Source: Methylobacterium radiotolerans JCM 2831
GTDB lineage: Bacteria > Pseudomonadota > Alphaproteobacteria > Rhizobiales > Beijerinckiaceae
Direction of reading: 5' to 3'
Assembly: GCF_000019725.1 (NCBI RefSeq)
Contig: NC_010505.1
Coordinates: 1,426,001 to 1,490,000, forward strand
DNA length: 64,000 bases
In this document: one piece after another, positions 52,700 to 60,940 of the stretch
How positions within the stretch are numbered: the first letter of the stretch is position 1
Layout: the number at the start of each line of letters is the position of its first letter
Translations under genes and position numbers: made by a program
The notes under the pieces: generated by a model
What the model was told of the DNA's origin: nothing
Seen by the model: only the letters and a program-made list of their open reading frames with translations
Databases searched by the model: none

Positions 52700-52879
52700 T
52701 TACCGGCCGCTCGGGGCCGCGCCGCTGCCGGTGGCGCCGTTGCCGGTGCTGTTGTCGCCCGCGGGAGCGCCGGGGGACGAGGTGTTGCCGTTGGGGGTGC
52801 TCTGCGCGGCGGCCATCCCGGCGCTCCCGGCGACGAGGGCGAGGGCGAGCAGGGCGGATTGGACGGTGTGGCTGGTCAT
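52700..52879 (-). CDS. 59-residue secreted protein
   Basis: A signal peptide (TVQSALLALALVAGSAGMAA, cut after AAA) is followed by a Gly/Ser/Asn/Thr-rich tail (NGNTSSPGAPAGDNSTGNG). ATG 52879 has AAGGAG at ideal spacing, which fixes the start. It is a disordered periplasmic peptide similar in style to the product at 45343. Function unknown. Confidence 0.7.
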   Translation of the reverse strand: MTSHTVQSALLALALVAGSAGMAAAQSTPNGNTSSPGAPAGDNSTGNGATGSGAAPSGR

Positions 52880-53085
52880 GGCTCTCCTTGTATCCCGATC
52901 GGGTTCTCGACGTGGGTTCTCGCCGTGCCGGCCCGTGCCGGCGTTGGCTGGAGAACCGCCGCCCGGCGCCCCCGTTCCCGCCGGGGCAGAGCCGGCGCGA
53001 ATCGGCCGCAGCCGCCGACGGCCGTTCGTCGGGAACACCCGCGACTCCCCCGAGCTTGTCCGAGGGTCGAGACCGGGGGCGTGGC

Positions 53086-53262
53086 GTGAAGGTGTTCCGG
53101 ATCATGCAGGCGGCGACGGGCGCGGTTCTCTGGAGCGGCGCTGCGCTCGATCCCCTGGCGGCCCTCGACGCGATGGCGCGCGCCGCCGGCTTCCGCGACC
53201 GCACCCGGATCCCGGACCACCTGCGGGCCGGCGGCCTCCACGTCGAGGAACTGCGGGCCTGA
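53086..53262 (+). CDS. 58-residue hypothetical protein
   Basis: It starts with GTG (VKVFRIMQAATGAVLWSGAA) and has balanced, protein-like composition with an amphipathic helix (LAALDAMARAAGF). It is followed 36 bases later by another small gene on the same strand, so the two form a short operon. No family recognised. Confidence 0.55.
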   Translation: MKVFRIMQAATGAVLWSGAALDPLAALDAMARAAGFRDRTRIPDHLRAGGLHVEELRA

Positions 53263-53298
53263 GCCCGCCGCGCCGGCGGACCCATCCGGAGGGAGACC

Positions 53299-53541
53299 AT
53301 GACCAAGCTGTTCATCGCGCAGGTGCGCGACGGGGGCGGCGAGCGGCCGCTCGTGACGGTCCGGGCCGAGGCCGAGGGCGAGGCGCGCCTGTTCCTGTCG
53401 GCCGCCTATCCGGAGGCCGAGATCGCCCACGTCGCCGAGCCCGGCGACTGGACGAGCGACGCCGATACCGGATCCCGGGCCGGGGACATCCGCGAGCATC
53501 CCGGCGTCGCCTGGCAGGCCCCGTCCAGCCTGGCGGGCTGA
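53299..53541 (+). CDS. 80-residue hypothetical protein
   Basis: A small soluble acidic protein (MTKLFIAQVRDGGGERPLVT, later FLSAAYPEAEIAHVAEPGDW) with a strong GGAGGGAGA Shine-Dalgarno directly before the ATG. It has alternating beta-like strands and looks like a complete small domain. Family unknown. Confidence 0.65.
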   Translation: MTKLFIAQVRDGGGERPLVTVRAEAEGEARLFLSAAYPEAEIAHVAEPGDWTSDADTGSRAGDIREHPGVAWQAPSSLAG

Positions 53542-53692
53542 GACGCGTCCCCCGGGCCGCCCAGCCCATCCCGGCCGCCTGAACCGGTGTGGACCGGGGA
53601 GAAGTGGCGAGAAGCGGGGAGAACCGGGCGGTGCGGACAATTGGAGCGACGCCGTTCACGCGTCCCTAGGGGCGCCGCACCGAAGGTGCCGC

Positions 53693-54058
53693 ATGCGTTC
53701 CGCCGATCCGACCCCGCGCCTGTTCGCGGCCGCGGCCGCCCTCACCGGCACCGGGATCCTGATGTGCCGGACCGAGCCGTCCCGGGACGGGATCCTGATC
53801 GGCCTGTTCTGCCTCGGGCTCTGGGCCCTCGGGACGCTCGCGGCCCGGTCGGAGCGCCCGGTGCGGCCCGCGCCGGCGAGGCGGCCCATCGTGCTGGAGG
53901 CGGTCGTCGTCGAGACACCCCGGTCCCCCCCGGAGCTTCTGCCCGCACCGCGTCGCGCGGCGGCCCGGGACCGCGCCCCGGCGGGATTCGCCCGGCTGCC
54001 GGAGGTTCCGACGCACCGGCAGCGCGTGGTCGAGCGCTCCACGCGCAGGCGCGGCTAG
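53693..54058 (+). CDS. 121-residue membrane protein
   Basis: Two hydrophobic segments (LFAAAAALTGTGILM and GILIGLFCLGLWALGTLAA) are followed by a Pro/Arg-rich cytoplasmic tail of about 70 residues. No family recognised. It is an orphan gene in a run of small proteins. Confidence 0.55.
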   Translation: MRSADPTPRLFAAAAALTGTGILMCRTEPSRDGILIGLFCLGLWALGTLAARSERPVRPAPARRPIVLEAVVVETPRSPPELLPAPRRAAARDRAPAGFARLPEVPTHRQRVVERSTRRRG

Positions 54059-54164
54059 CCGCGGTCGAACACGCCCCGCTGGGGTGTCGGCCACGGTCGC
54101 GAGCTTCTGCCGCACCGCCGATCCCGGTCTCCCCGCGTTGCCCGCAGCCACTCAGGAGATCAGC

Positions 54165-54377
54165 ATGGCCGACAAGTCCGCCGACACGTCAAACGTGACG
54201 ACCTACACGGTGAAGCAGGCCCTGGCCGCGAAGGTGGCCGACCACATCGAGATCGCGGTCGAGGCGCAGGACGGCACGAAGCTCAAGCTCGTCGCGACCG
54301 CCGACCAGCTCGACGCCCTCGTGGGCGACCTGGAGACGATCCTGGACGCCGACGACGCGGAGGGCGAGGCGGCCTGA
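54165..54377 (+). CDS. 70-residue acidic hypothetical protein
   Basis: It starts MADKSADTSNVTTYTVKQAL and ends in an Asp/Glu-rich tail (ILDADDAEGEA). The ATG at 54165 has AGGAGAT upstream. The composition (Lys, Thr, Asp) differs clearly from shadow frames, and the middle (IEIAVEAQDGTKLKLVATAD) reads as a beta hairpin. Family not recognised. Confidence 0.68.
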   Translation: MADKSADTSNVTTYTVKQALAAKVADHIEIAVEAQDGTKLKLVATADQLDALVGDLETILDADDAEGEAA

Positions 54378-54573
54378 GCGGAGCGCGGGCGGCTCCGACC
54401 GCCGGACGACGGCCGCCCGCGCACGCCGCGCGGGCGGCCCACGGGGGCGCTCGGGGCAAACGCGTGAGGCGCCGCGCGCGAGGCACCACCGCGCGAGGCA
54501 CAGCGCGAGATCGCCCCGGGCCGGACGAATCTGGTATGGATCGCGCTCGACGCGTCGAACCGAGGAGGGCCGG

Positions 54574-54624
54574 ATGTTTCTCGGCGTGCCCGCCATCCGA
54601 ACCGGCACAGGGCCGGCCTCGTGA
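54574..54624 (+). promoter_or_regulatory. 16-codon leader ORF with strong ribosome site
   Basis: GAGGAGG precedes ATG 54574 by five bases. The peptide MFLGVPAIRTGTGPAS ends in a TGA that overlaps the GTG start at 54621 (GTGA). This is the same coupling device as the leader at 30159-30233. Confidence 0.4.
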
Positions 54625-54902
54625 CCGGACGGGACATCGCCATGGCTCCGCCCGGGACCGCCGCGCCCTACCGGCTGCAATGCATGATCCACCGCGAGAG
54701 CGCTGGCGGCATCATCATCCACGACGAGCAGATTGCCGGCCCCCTCGAGGAGGCGGCGGTCGCCGCCGCGAAGGCCCGCTTCGCGGCGCTGCGTGCCGGC
54801 CGCGCGGGCTCGGCGGCCCTGCGGGATGCCGCCGGGCGCGTCGTCTGGTCGGCCCGGCAGGACGCCGCGACGCCCGGCACCGCGGGATCCGCCTCCCGGT
54901 AG
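54621..54902 (+). CDS. 93-residue hypothetical protein
   Basis: The protein contains YRLQCMIHRESAGGIIIHDE and an Ala-rich helix (AAVAAAKARFAALRAGRAG). GTG 54621 is chosen because it overlaps the stop of a leader ORF that has a strong ribosome site; ATG 54642 is an alternative. No signal peptide and no known family. Confidence 0.55.
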   Translation: MTGRDIAMAPPGTAAPYRLQCMIHRESAGGIIIHDEQIAGPLEEAAVAAAKARFAALRAGRAGSAALRDAAGRVVWSARQDAATPGTAGSASR

Positions 54903-54909
54903 GTTCCGG

Positions 54910-55089
54910 TCAGGTGAGGTGGCGCGGCTCCAGATCGATCACCGGGCCACCGAGGTCGAGGAACTCGTCCTCGTACGGGAGCGCCTCGTCCGGTTCCTCG
55001 ACCTCGCGCCGCCCGAACGGGATGAGCGCGGACAGGATTCCGAGGCAGAGTGCGCCGGCGACGAAGGCAATCAGGATCGCGATGCTCAT
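54910..55089 (-). CDS. 59-residue single-helix membrane protein
   Basis: A hydrophobic N-terminal helix (MSIAILIAFVAGALCLGILS) is followed by a strongly acidic tail (REVEEPDEALPYEDEFLDL). This helix-plus-acidic-tail form and the non-shadow composition support a real gene, although the ribosome site before ATG 55089 is weak. Family unknown. Confidence 0.6.
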   Translation of the reverse strand: MSIAILIAFVAGALCLGILSALIPFGRREVEEPDEALPYEDEFLDLGGPVIDLEPRHLT

Positions 55090-55278
55090 GGCGGAACACT
55101 CGGGCGCGGCCGGCGGCGGAATCAGGCCACCGGCAGACTAAGGCCCGGTTCCCGGGCGCCGCAATCGAAATCGCCGCCGGTTCGGCCCCGATCGCCCTAC
55201 CGGAACCGCGGGCGCGCCCGAGCGGGCGCCGCAGGATCGCCCCCGCGATCTCCGGGAGGACCGGGCGCTTCGAGGGCT

Positions 55279-55761
55279 TCACCGCGGAGTCGCCACCTGG
55301 TCCTTCTGGCGGTCGACCGCGTCGCGGACGCCGCGGCCGGCCATGAGGATCTCGGTCATGAACGCCGCGATCGCCGCGACGGTGCAGACCAGCGCCGCCC
55401 CGAAGCAGGCGAACAGGACGGACGCGGTCGCCGCATCGCGCAGCGCGCCGACGAACAGCGTGAGCACGGCCAGACCGATCAGGCCGCCCGCCAGCGAGGC
55501 CAGGACCACCGCCACGTCCAGCACGAAGGAGCGCCGTCGCAGGAAGGTCAGGCGGCGGGCGAGGCGAGCGGCCTCGGCGTCCGTCGCCCGGGCGGCCTCC
55601 GCCGAGAGGCTGTCGACCTTGTCGGAGATCCGGCCGAGGCGGGTCGAGAACACGTTGAGCAGCGTCGCCAGCGCCGAGAGCAGGAAGGCGGGCGCGAGCG
55701 CCACCTGGATGATGTGGGCGATGCTGTCCGGTTCGGTGGCGCTGAGGGAGAAGCCGAACAT
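55279..55761 (-). CDS. DUF2721 family membrane protein
   Basis: A 160-residue protein with the DUF2721 layout: an N-terminal helix starting IAHIIQVALAPAFLLSALATL, the conserved NVFSTRLGRISDKV after it, a charged cytoplasmic helix (RLARRLTFLRRRSF) and two further membrane helices (FVLDVAVVLASLAGGLIGLAV; SVLFACFGAALVCTVAAIAA). Biochemical role unknown. It is a single gene in a run of small proteins. Confidence 0.85.
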   Translation of the reverse strand: MFGFSLSATEPDSIAHIIQVALAPAFLLSALATLLNVFSTRLGRISDKVDSLSAEAARATDAEAARLARRLTFLRRRSFVLDVAVVLASLAGGLIGLAVLTLFVGALRDAATASVLFACFGAALVCTVAAIAAFMTEILMAGRGVRDAVDRQKDQVATPR

Positions 55762-55856
55762 CGGCGGGCTACGCGCGCGGACGCGTCAAGCGCCGCCCCC
55801 GCCGGTGACCGGGCCGGACGGCCGCGCGGCGGCGCGACCGATGCGGACCCGGGGCG

Positions 55857-55952
55857 TCACCACAGGAGGCCTTCCGCCTGAAGCCCGGCCACCAGCAGGA
55901 ACAGCGCCGAGAGGAACGCCACCGCGAGATACGGGGCCGGCGTGTCGGTCAT
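55857..55952 (-). CDS. 31-residue membrane peptide
   Basis: MTDTPAPYLAVAFLSALFLL continues as VAGLQAEGLLW, a single hydrophobic helix. ATG 55952 has GGGAGG six bases upstream, the main support. Its size is that of known stress-linked small membrane proteins; no family is assigned. Confidence 0.5.
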   Translation of the reverse strand: MTDTPAPYLAVAFLSALFLLVAGLQAEGLLW

Positions 55953-56429
55953 CGAGGCCTCCCGGCCGGCGCGGGGCCGACACCGTCCATCCGGACCCGG
56001 AGGGCCGGCATCGAAGGCAGCGCGACGGGGTGCATGCGCGTCTCCTGAGATCTCCACCGACGACGAGGCCGGCACATAGGGCCCGCGGCGCACCGGAAAA
56101 GCCGCCACGGCCGCGCCGCCCGGCCGTGGCGGCATCTTCTCCACAGGCCGGGGGAACGGCGCCGCGCCGGCGCCGTTCCCCCGCGAGATCTGCCGCTCCC
56201 CAGGACATCGATCCGGCGCGGGCCGGGCGACAAGACCCGGCGGCGCAGGATCAAGACTCGGACGGGATCGGACGCAGGATACATCTGCGCGGATCCGCGA
56301 CCGGCATCGCGAATAGGCGCGGCGCAGGTGCGCGGACGCGTCCAGACCCTCTGCGATACGGGACCGGATCGCACGAGATCTGCGGCCCAGCCCGCGGTCG
56401 CGGGCCGGGGCATCGGCGGGAACGGCCGT
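55953..56429. other. No gene supported
   Basis: This is the left part of an 825-base gap before the porin gene. Nothing protein-like is seen on either strand; it is probably upstream regulatory DNA for the flanking genes. Confidence 0.4.
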
Positions 56430-56585
56430 AAATTAATGTTAACCGCTCGCGGGATCGCGAGCGGGCTTGCGGGGCGCCGGCCGGTAGGATTTATTAAACC
56501 TCGAAGCTTCCTGGTTGGTCCTGGGAACGTTCACCGACAAACTGAAGCCCCGTCCGCCCCCGCCGCGCGACGGGGCATTTTGTTT
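56430..56585 (+). ncRNA. Candidate small RNA upstream of the porin gene
   Basis: An AT-rich start (GTAAATTAATGTTAA) is followed by a perfect 9-bp hairpin (CCGCTCGCG at 56443-56451 with CGCGAGCGG at 56456-56464), an unstructured AT-richer middle and a terminator-like hairpin at the end. No protein frame is convincing. The layout fits an intergenic sRNA or a long porin leader with an attenuator. Confidence 0.4.
56547..56585 (+). terminator. Rho-independent terminator
   Basis: An 8-bp stem (GCCCCGTC 56547-56554 with GACGGGGC 56569-56576) is followed directly by ATTTTGTTT. It lies in the non-coding gap well before the porin start, so it ends an RNA that is not one of the called genes. Confidence 0.65.
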
Positions 56586-56777
56586 CCGGAAACACTCGGA
56601 TACAGATCCTCTTCTTGGCTTTGACCGGTCGATTTCGCGATGTGCTCCAGCGCACCCGCCCGTTTCGACGCCGAGGACCCGATTCCGGGCTGTTGCAGCG
56701 ATGCACTATCGCCCCGGCGCATCCTGGCGTTCTGTCCGCCCCGCACACATCCCGTCCAACGGGAGACAGAGGACCAG

Positions 56778-57608
56778 ATGATCAAGAAGCTTCTGCTCGC
56801 GAGCGCCGCCACGGCCCTCCTGACCGGCGCCGCCTCGGCCGCCGACCTGCCGCGCCGCGCCGCCCCGCCGCCGGTGTTCACCCCCGTCCCGGTCTTCACC
56901 TGGACCGGCGCCTACTTCGGTATCAACGCCGGCTACGCCTTCGACGCCAGCAGCAACAACACCAACAGCTTCGGCGTGCCCGCCCCCTACGGCAACGGCA
57001 CCACCGCCTTCTTCAGCCAGCGCAACCAGGAAGGCTTCACCGGCGGTGGCCAGGTTGGCTACAACTTCCAGTTCACCCCGGGCTCCGGCATCGTCGTCGG
57101 TGTCGAGGCCGACGCCCAGTACCTCGACTTCGGCCGCAGCCGGAACAACGCCTTCCTCGTCGGCCCGCTCGCTCCCGGCTACTACGTGACCGACCCGCGC
57201 GGCCTCTCCAGCCTCGACTTCTTCGGCACCGTGCGCGGCCGCATCGGTTACGCCTTCGACCGCGTGCTGTTCTACGGCACCGGCGGCTTCGCCTACGGCT
57301 CGGGCAGCGCCGACCGCTCCTTCGGCGGCTTCGCCGGCAACGACAGCTTCCGCACCGGCTACGCCGTCGGCGGCGGCATCGAGTACGCCCTGCCCACCGA
57401 CTCGTTCCTGAACTTCTTCCGTTCGAACGCCGTGACGCTCAAGGTCGAAGGCCTGTACGTCAACCTCGACCGCAACACCCGCAACCAGGGTGCGTTCGTC
57501 ATCAACGCCGCCAACAACTTCCCGGTGGTGTACAACAACATCGGCCGCCGCGACGACGAGTTCGCCGTCATCCGCGCCGGCCTGAACTACAAGTTCGGCT
57601 CGTACTGA
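56778..57608 (+). CDS. Omp25/Omp31-like outer membrane beta-barrel protein
   Basis: A 276-residue protein with signal peptide (MIKKLLLASAATALLTGAAS) and the typical rhizobial Omp25 start after it (AADLPRRAAPPP). The mature part alternates aromatic and glycine residues in beta strands (TWTGAYFGINAGYAFD; GTVRGRIGYAFDRVLFYGTGGFAYG; VIRAGLNYKFGSY), ending in the aromatic C-terminal strand needed for outer-membrane insertion. ATG 56778 follows AGAGGACCAG. Codon usage is more biased toward optimal C-ending codons and Asn/Phe/Tyr than neighbouring genes, as in highly expressed porins. It is monocistronic, followed by hairpins. Confidence 0.92.
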   Translation: MIKKLLLASAATALLTGAASAADLPRRAAPPPVFTPVPVFTWTGAYFGINAGYAFDASSNNTNSFGVPAPYGNGTTAFFSQRNQEGFTGGGQVGYNFQFTPGSGIVVGVEADAQYLDFGRSRNNAFLVGPLAPGYYVTDPRGLSSLDFFGTVRGRIGYAFDRVLFYGTGGFAYGSGSADRSFGGFAGNDSFRTGYAVGGGIEYALPTDSFLNFFRSNAVTLKVEGLYVNLDRNTRNQGAFVINAANNFPVVYNNIGRRDDEFAVIRAGLNYKFGSY

Positions 57609-57625
57609 GAAGCCCGTGCGTCGGT

Positions 57626-57646
57626 GCCCCCCGCGCCGCGGGGGGC
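57626..57646. terminator. GC hairpin after the porin gene
   Basis: A 9-bp stem (GCCCCCCGC 57626-57634 with GCGGGGGGC 57638-57646) begins 17 bases after the porin stop. There is no T tract, so it may be an mRNA-stabilising or weak termination structure. Confidence 0.4.
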
Positions 57647-57750
57647 TGCGTCCCGCTCACCGGGATGGCGCGCGAGCCTCTGGACAGGCCGCAGCCTCTC
57701 TCGACCTGAGCATCCCCAGCCCGATCAAACTGGCCGCTTGAGCCGAGGAG

Positions 57751-57779
57751 CGTCCCGGGAGCCATTCCCGGGACGTCTT
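57751..57779. terminator. Bidirectional terminator-like hairpin
   Basis: A perfect 10-bp stem (57751-57760 with 57766-57775, GTCCCGGGA core) is followed by TCTTG, between the convergent porin and DUF5872 genes. Confidence 0.5.
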
Positions 57780-57810
57780 GCGTCGGGGCGACGGCCCGCC
57801 GCGCCACGCC

Positions 57811-58374
57811 TCAGGCGTGGACCGCGTGCTCCAGCTGCGCCTTCGACATCCGCGACCGGCCGGGCACGTTCTGCGCCCGGGCCTTGCGCATGAGTTCGGC
57901 CTTCGTCGTCTCCGTCTTTCCGCCCCCCTTGCCGCTCCCCTTGCTGCCGCCCCTGCCGGACGCCTTGGCGGACTTGCCGTCCTCGCGCGCCGCGGCGGCC
58001 TTCTCGGCGGCCGCCTTCGGCTGCTTCGAGAACTGTTTGCCCTTCCGGGTATCGGCGCGCTTCTTGGCCGTGCTGGCGGCGTATTCCTCGTCGGTCAGGC
58101 TCTCGCGGGCCTTCTTGGGCAGGTAGCGCTCGCCGGTCTTGCCGCTCTCCTTGCCCGACTTCGTGCCCCATTCCTCGTCGGTCCACTGCTGGAGATGGTT
58201 GTCGGCCGCCTTCTTGCCGGCGTAGCCGCCACCTTCCTTCTTGTATTCGGCAGTCGCGATCTGCGCCTTGCGCGCCGACCACTGACCAGGCTTCCCGCCC
58301 TTCTCGGACTTCGTGACCCGCGTCTTCACCTTGTCCCAGAGTTTGGGGTCGGTCTTCTTGGCGGTTCCTGACAT
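57811..58374 (-). CDS. DUF5872 domain protein
   Basis: A 187-residue very basic protein. The N-terminal 110 residues match DUF5872: LWDKVKTRVTKSEKGGKPGQ, WSARKAQIATAEYKKEGGGY and WGTKSGKESG, then ERYLPKKARESLT. A Lys/Gly/Ala-rich linker follows, and the end (KTETTKAELMRKARAQNVPG, then MSKAQLEHAVHA) looks like a SAP/Rho-N type helical DNA/RNA-binding motif. It probably binds nucleic acid. ATG 58374; single gene, convergent with the porin. Confidence 0.82.
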   Translation of the reverse strand: MSGTAKKTDPKLWDKVKTRVTKSEKGGKPGQWSARKAQIATAEYKKEGGGYAGKKAADNHLQQWTDEEWGTKSGKESGKTGERYLPKKARESLTDEEYAASTAKKRADTRKGKQFSKQPKAAAEKAAAAREDGKSAKASGRGGSKGSGKGGGKTETTKAELMRKARAQNVPGRSRMSKAQLEHAVHA

Positions 58375-58617
58375 CGGCGCCTCGTGAAAAAGATTTGGCA
58401 GACAACACGAGCCCCGCGGCCGTGTTCCTGCGGCGCGTTCGCCCAATCCGCGCCGCCCCGCACGCGAGGCCCGCTGCCGCCGCGACCGGGGCGCCGGATA
58501 CGCCGGGCGCCTGACGGGTTGGCCCTCAGGGGATCGGCCGCGTGGTCCGATCCGCCGGGGGCTCCGTCGCGGCACGCGGCGGCGCCCGGAAACCAGGTCC
58601 ATCGCGAGGGATGCAGC

Positions 58618-58830
58618 ATGGCCGACGCGCCGGACGACACCCAGGCCGAGCGGATGCCGCGCGGCGAACCGGAGCGCGCGGGCTTAGCCGAGAGCCCCCG
58701 CGACACCGCCACCGGCACGGTCAGGCCGCAGGACGGCCCGATGGAGCGGGCCGGCACCGAGAAGGAGGAGGCGCGCCGGGGCGGGACCAGCCTCGGCGCG
58801 GAGCGCGACCGGCCGGGCGGCGGGCGCTGA
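58618..58830 (+). CDS. 70-residue charged hypothetical protein
   Basis: A hydrophilic, Glu/Arg/Pro-rich protein (MADAPDDTQAERMPRGEPER) with no structure that I can name, probably disordered. The ATG at 58618 lies 41 bases before the SDR gene on the same strand, so it may be cotranscribed. Similar small disordered proteins occur in stress-response regions of Methylobacterium. Confidence 0.5.
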   Translation: MADAPDDTQAERMPRGEPERAGLAESPRDTATGTVRPQDGPMERAGTEKEEARRGGTSLGAERDRPGGGR

Positions 58831-58871
58831 GCGCCGCCGACGAGACAGCCCACGAGAGAGGAAGACGCAGC

Positions 58872-59876
58872 ATGCGGATCCGGCACAAGCCCCTGCGCGA
58901 GCAGGTGATCGTCATCACCGGCGCCTCCAGCGGGATCGGCCTCGCCACGGCCCGGGCGGCCGCTCGCCGCGGCGCCCGCGTCGTGCTGGCGGCCCGGAAC
59001 GGCGCCGCCCTCGAGGACATCGTCCGCGACATCCAGGAGCGCGGCGGCGAGGCCCGGGCCGTGGTGACCGACGTGTCCCGCCGCGAGGATGTCGAGGCGC
59101 TGGCCGCCGAGACCGTGCGCGCCTACGGCGGCTTCGACACCTGGGTCAACAACGCCGGTCTCTCGATCTTCGGCCGCCTCGAGGAGGTCTCGGACGCGGA
59201 TCACCGCCGGCTGTTCGACGTCAATTTCTGGGGGATCGTCTACGGGTCGACCGTGGCGCTGCAGCACCTGAAGAAGGCCGGCGGCGCGCTGATCAACCTG
59301 GGCTCCGTCGCGTCCGACCTCGCCTTGCCGATCCAGGGCATGTACTCCGCCTCCAAGCACGCGATCAAAGGCTTCACGGACGCGCTCCGGATGGAGCTTC
59401 AGGAGGAGGGTGCCCCGGTCTCGGTGACGCTCATCAAGCCGGCCTCGATCGACACGCCGTTCCCCGAGCATGCCCGGAACTACATGGCGCAGGCGCCCAA
59501 GCTGCCGCCACCGGTCTACGCCCCCGCGGACGTCGCGGAGGCCATCCTGTACGCCGCGGAGCACGGCCCCCGCGACCTCTATGTCGGCGGCGGCGGCAAG
59601 CTGATGAGCGCGATGCGCAAGCGGGTGCCCGCGGTGACCGACTGGATGGGCGCGCAGGTGATGTCGCGGAGCCAGACCGCGGGCGTGGCCGGCAGGCAGC
59701 GGGACGGCGCCCTCCACGCGGCCGGCCGTGACGGCGCCGTGCGGGGCGGCTCGCCCCACCACGTCATGCGCAGCGCCTACACCCGGGCCTCGATCAACCC
59801 GGCCCTGACCGGGATCCTGCTGGCGGGGGCCACGGCCGCCGCGGCCGCGCTCCTGGGCCGTGCCGACCGCCGCTAG
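58872..59876 (+). CDS. SDR family oxidoreductase with C-terminal anchor
   Basis: A 334-residue short-chain dehydrogenase. The Rossmann motif is TGASSGIG (15-22), followed by the NNAG motif, a Ser in INLGSVASD and the catalytic YSASK. It is longer than the classical 250 residues, with an extension that ends in a hydrophobic Ala-rich helix (LTGILLAGATAAAAALLG) and basic residues, a probable membrane anchor. The protein cut by the left window edge shares this tail. SDR proteins with this layout are sometimes found with stress-response regulators. Substrate unknown. Confidence 0.9.
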   Translation: MRIRHKPLREQVIVITGASSGIGLATARAAARRGARVVLAARNGAALEDIVRDIQERGGEARAVVTDVSRREDVEALAAETVRAYGGFDTWVNNAGLSIFGRLEEVSDADHRRLFDVNFWGIVYGSTVALQHLKKAGGALINLGSVASDLALPIQGMYSASKHAIKGFTDALRMELQEEGAPVSVTLIKPASIDTPFPEHARNYMAQAPKLPPPVYAPADVAEAILYAAEHGPRDLYVGGGGKLMSAMRKRVPAVTDWMGAQVMSRSQTAGVAGRQRDGALHAAGRDGAVRGGSPHHVMRSAYTRASINPALTGILLAGATAAAAALLGRADRR

Positions 59877-60030
59877 GACGCCGCTGCGGCGCCCGCTCCC
59901 GCGCGGGCGCCGGCCGGACTGTTTGTTTCTAGACGATGATAGCGGAGGTCAGCCCACATTCAGGCCCGAAGACCATCCTAGCCGGGTCTTGCGCCGGGCC
60001 GAACCGGCGCGAAACCGAGCAGAAGGTCTG

Positions 60031-60300
60031 ATGATGATGCACGTGAAGATGATCGCGGCCGCCGCGGCTGTCGTCGGCGGCCTCGGCCTGGCCTCCGCCG
60101 GCGCGGCGCCCCTGGCGCCCGCCGGCGCCGATACGATCACCGGCCCCGCCGCGGTCAGCACGGTCGCGTTCGGCTGCGGCCCGGGCTGGGCGCCCGGCCC
60201 GTACGGACGCTGCCGGCCGATGTACCGGCGGCCGCGCTTCTACGGCCCGCGCTGCTTCTTCCGTCCGACCCCGTGGGGTCCGCGGCGCATCTGCCGCTAG
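60031..60300 (+). CDS. Small secreted GCG/CRP-type protein
   Basis: An 89-residue protein with a signal peptide (KMIAAAAAVVGGLGLASAGA) and a mature end rich in Gly, Cys, Pro and Arg (FGCGPGWAPGPYGRCRPMY; YGPRCFFRPTPWGPRRICR). The GCG...CRP spacing is that of a family of small exported proteins common in Methylobacterium. Three ATG codons in a row (60031) leave the exact start open. Four Cys probably form disulfides outside the cytoplasm. Role unknown. Confidence 0.75.
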   Translation: MMMHVKMIAAAAAVVGGLGLASAGAAPLAPAGADTITGPAAVSTVAFGCGPGWAPGPYGRCRPMYRRPRFYGPRCFFRPTPWGPRRICR

Positions 60301-60548
60301 GGACCCGCAAGCACGCGTCCCGGCGCGAGGGTCCGGCGCAGATCCGGCGCCGAACCGTGACACGGCCCGCGGGTTGATCCAGGGGCAGGCCCCGTCTCCG
60401 AGGAGGCGGCGGCCTGCCCCTTCCCGTTGGCGGCGCGGCGGGCGGGATCGGGCGGCGGGACGGCGCGTCCGCCCCCCATCCGTTCCGGCCTCCGACGGTG
60501 CCGGGGACCCCACGCCCGGGACCGCGCACGGTCCCGCTCCGGTTGGAC

Positions 60549-60755
60549 ATGACCATGGCCCAGGATCAGAGCGGCGGCGCGAACCCCACGGCGGCGGAGC
60601 GGGCGGCGGCCGAGCGCGTCGCCCGCAAGCGCCTCGGCCCGGACGGCTGCCCGGAGCCGGGGCCCGACCCCCGATCGCCGACCGGACAGGCCAGCGGGAT
60701 GAAGGCCGCGGGGCCGGACCGCCGGGCCGCCGTCCGGCCCCGCGGCGGCCGCTAG
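60549..60755 (+). CDS. 68-residue hypothetical protein
   Basis: A hydrophilic, disordered protein (MTMAQDQSGGANPTAAERAA, then GPDGCPEPGPDPRSPTGQA). The start is ATG 60549, with a second in-frame ATG two codons later. Composition is close to shadow frames, so confidence is limited. No family recognised. Confidence 0.4.
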   Translation: MTMAQDQSGGANPTAAERAAAERVARKRLGPDGCPEPGPDPRSPTGQASGMKAAGPDRRAAVRPRGGR

Positions 60756-60940
60756 CGGCGCCCAACGGGCCGAGACGCTCTCCGAGAAGCGCGCGAACGT
60801 GCTCGTGCCCGGCCGCGGGAATAAAGCCCGCCGCCGCCCGGTTCCCGATTGTGTGGCACAAGGCTGCAGGCAGGAGCACCAGGGCGGGACCCCATGGCTT
60901 CGCAGGCTCTCGACGGGCCGGGCCCGGCCCGGCCGCCGGC

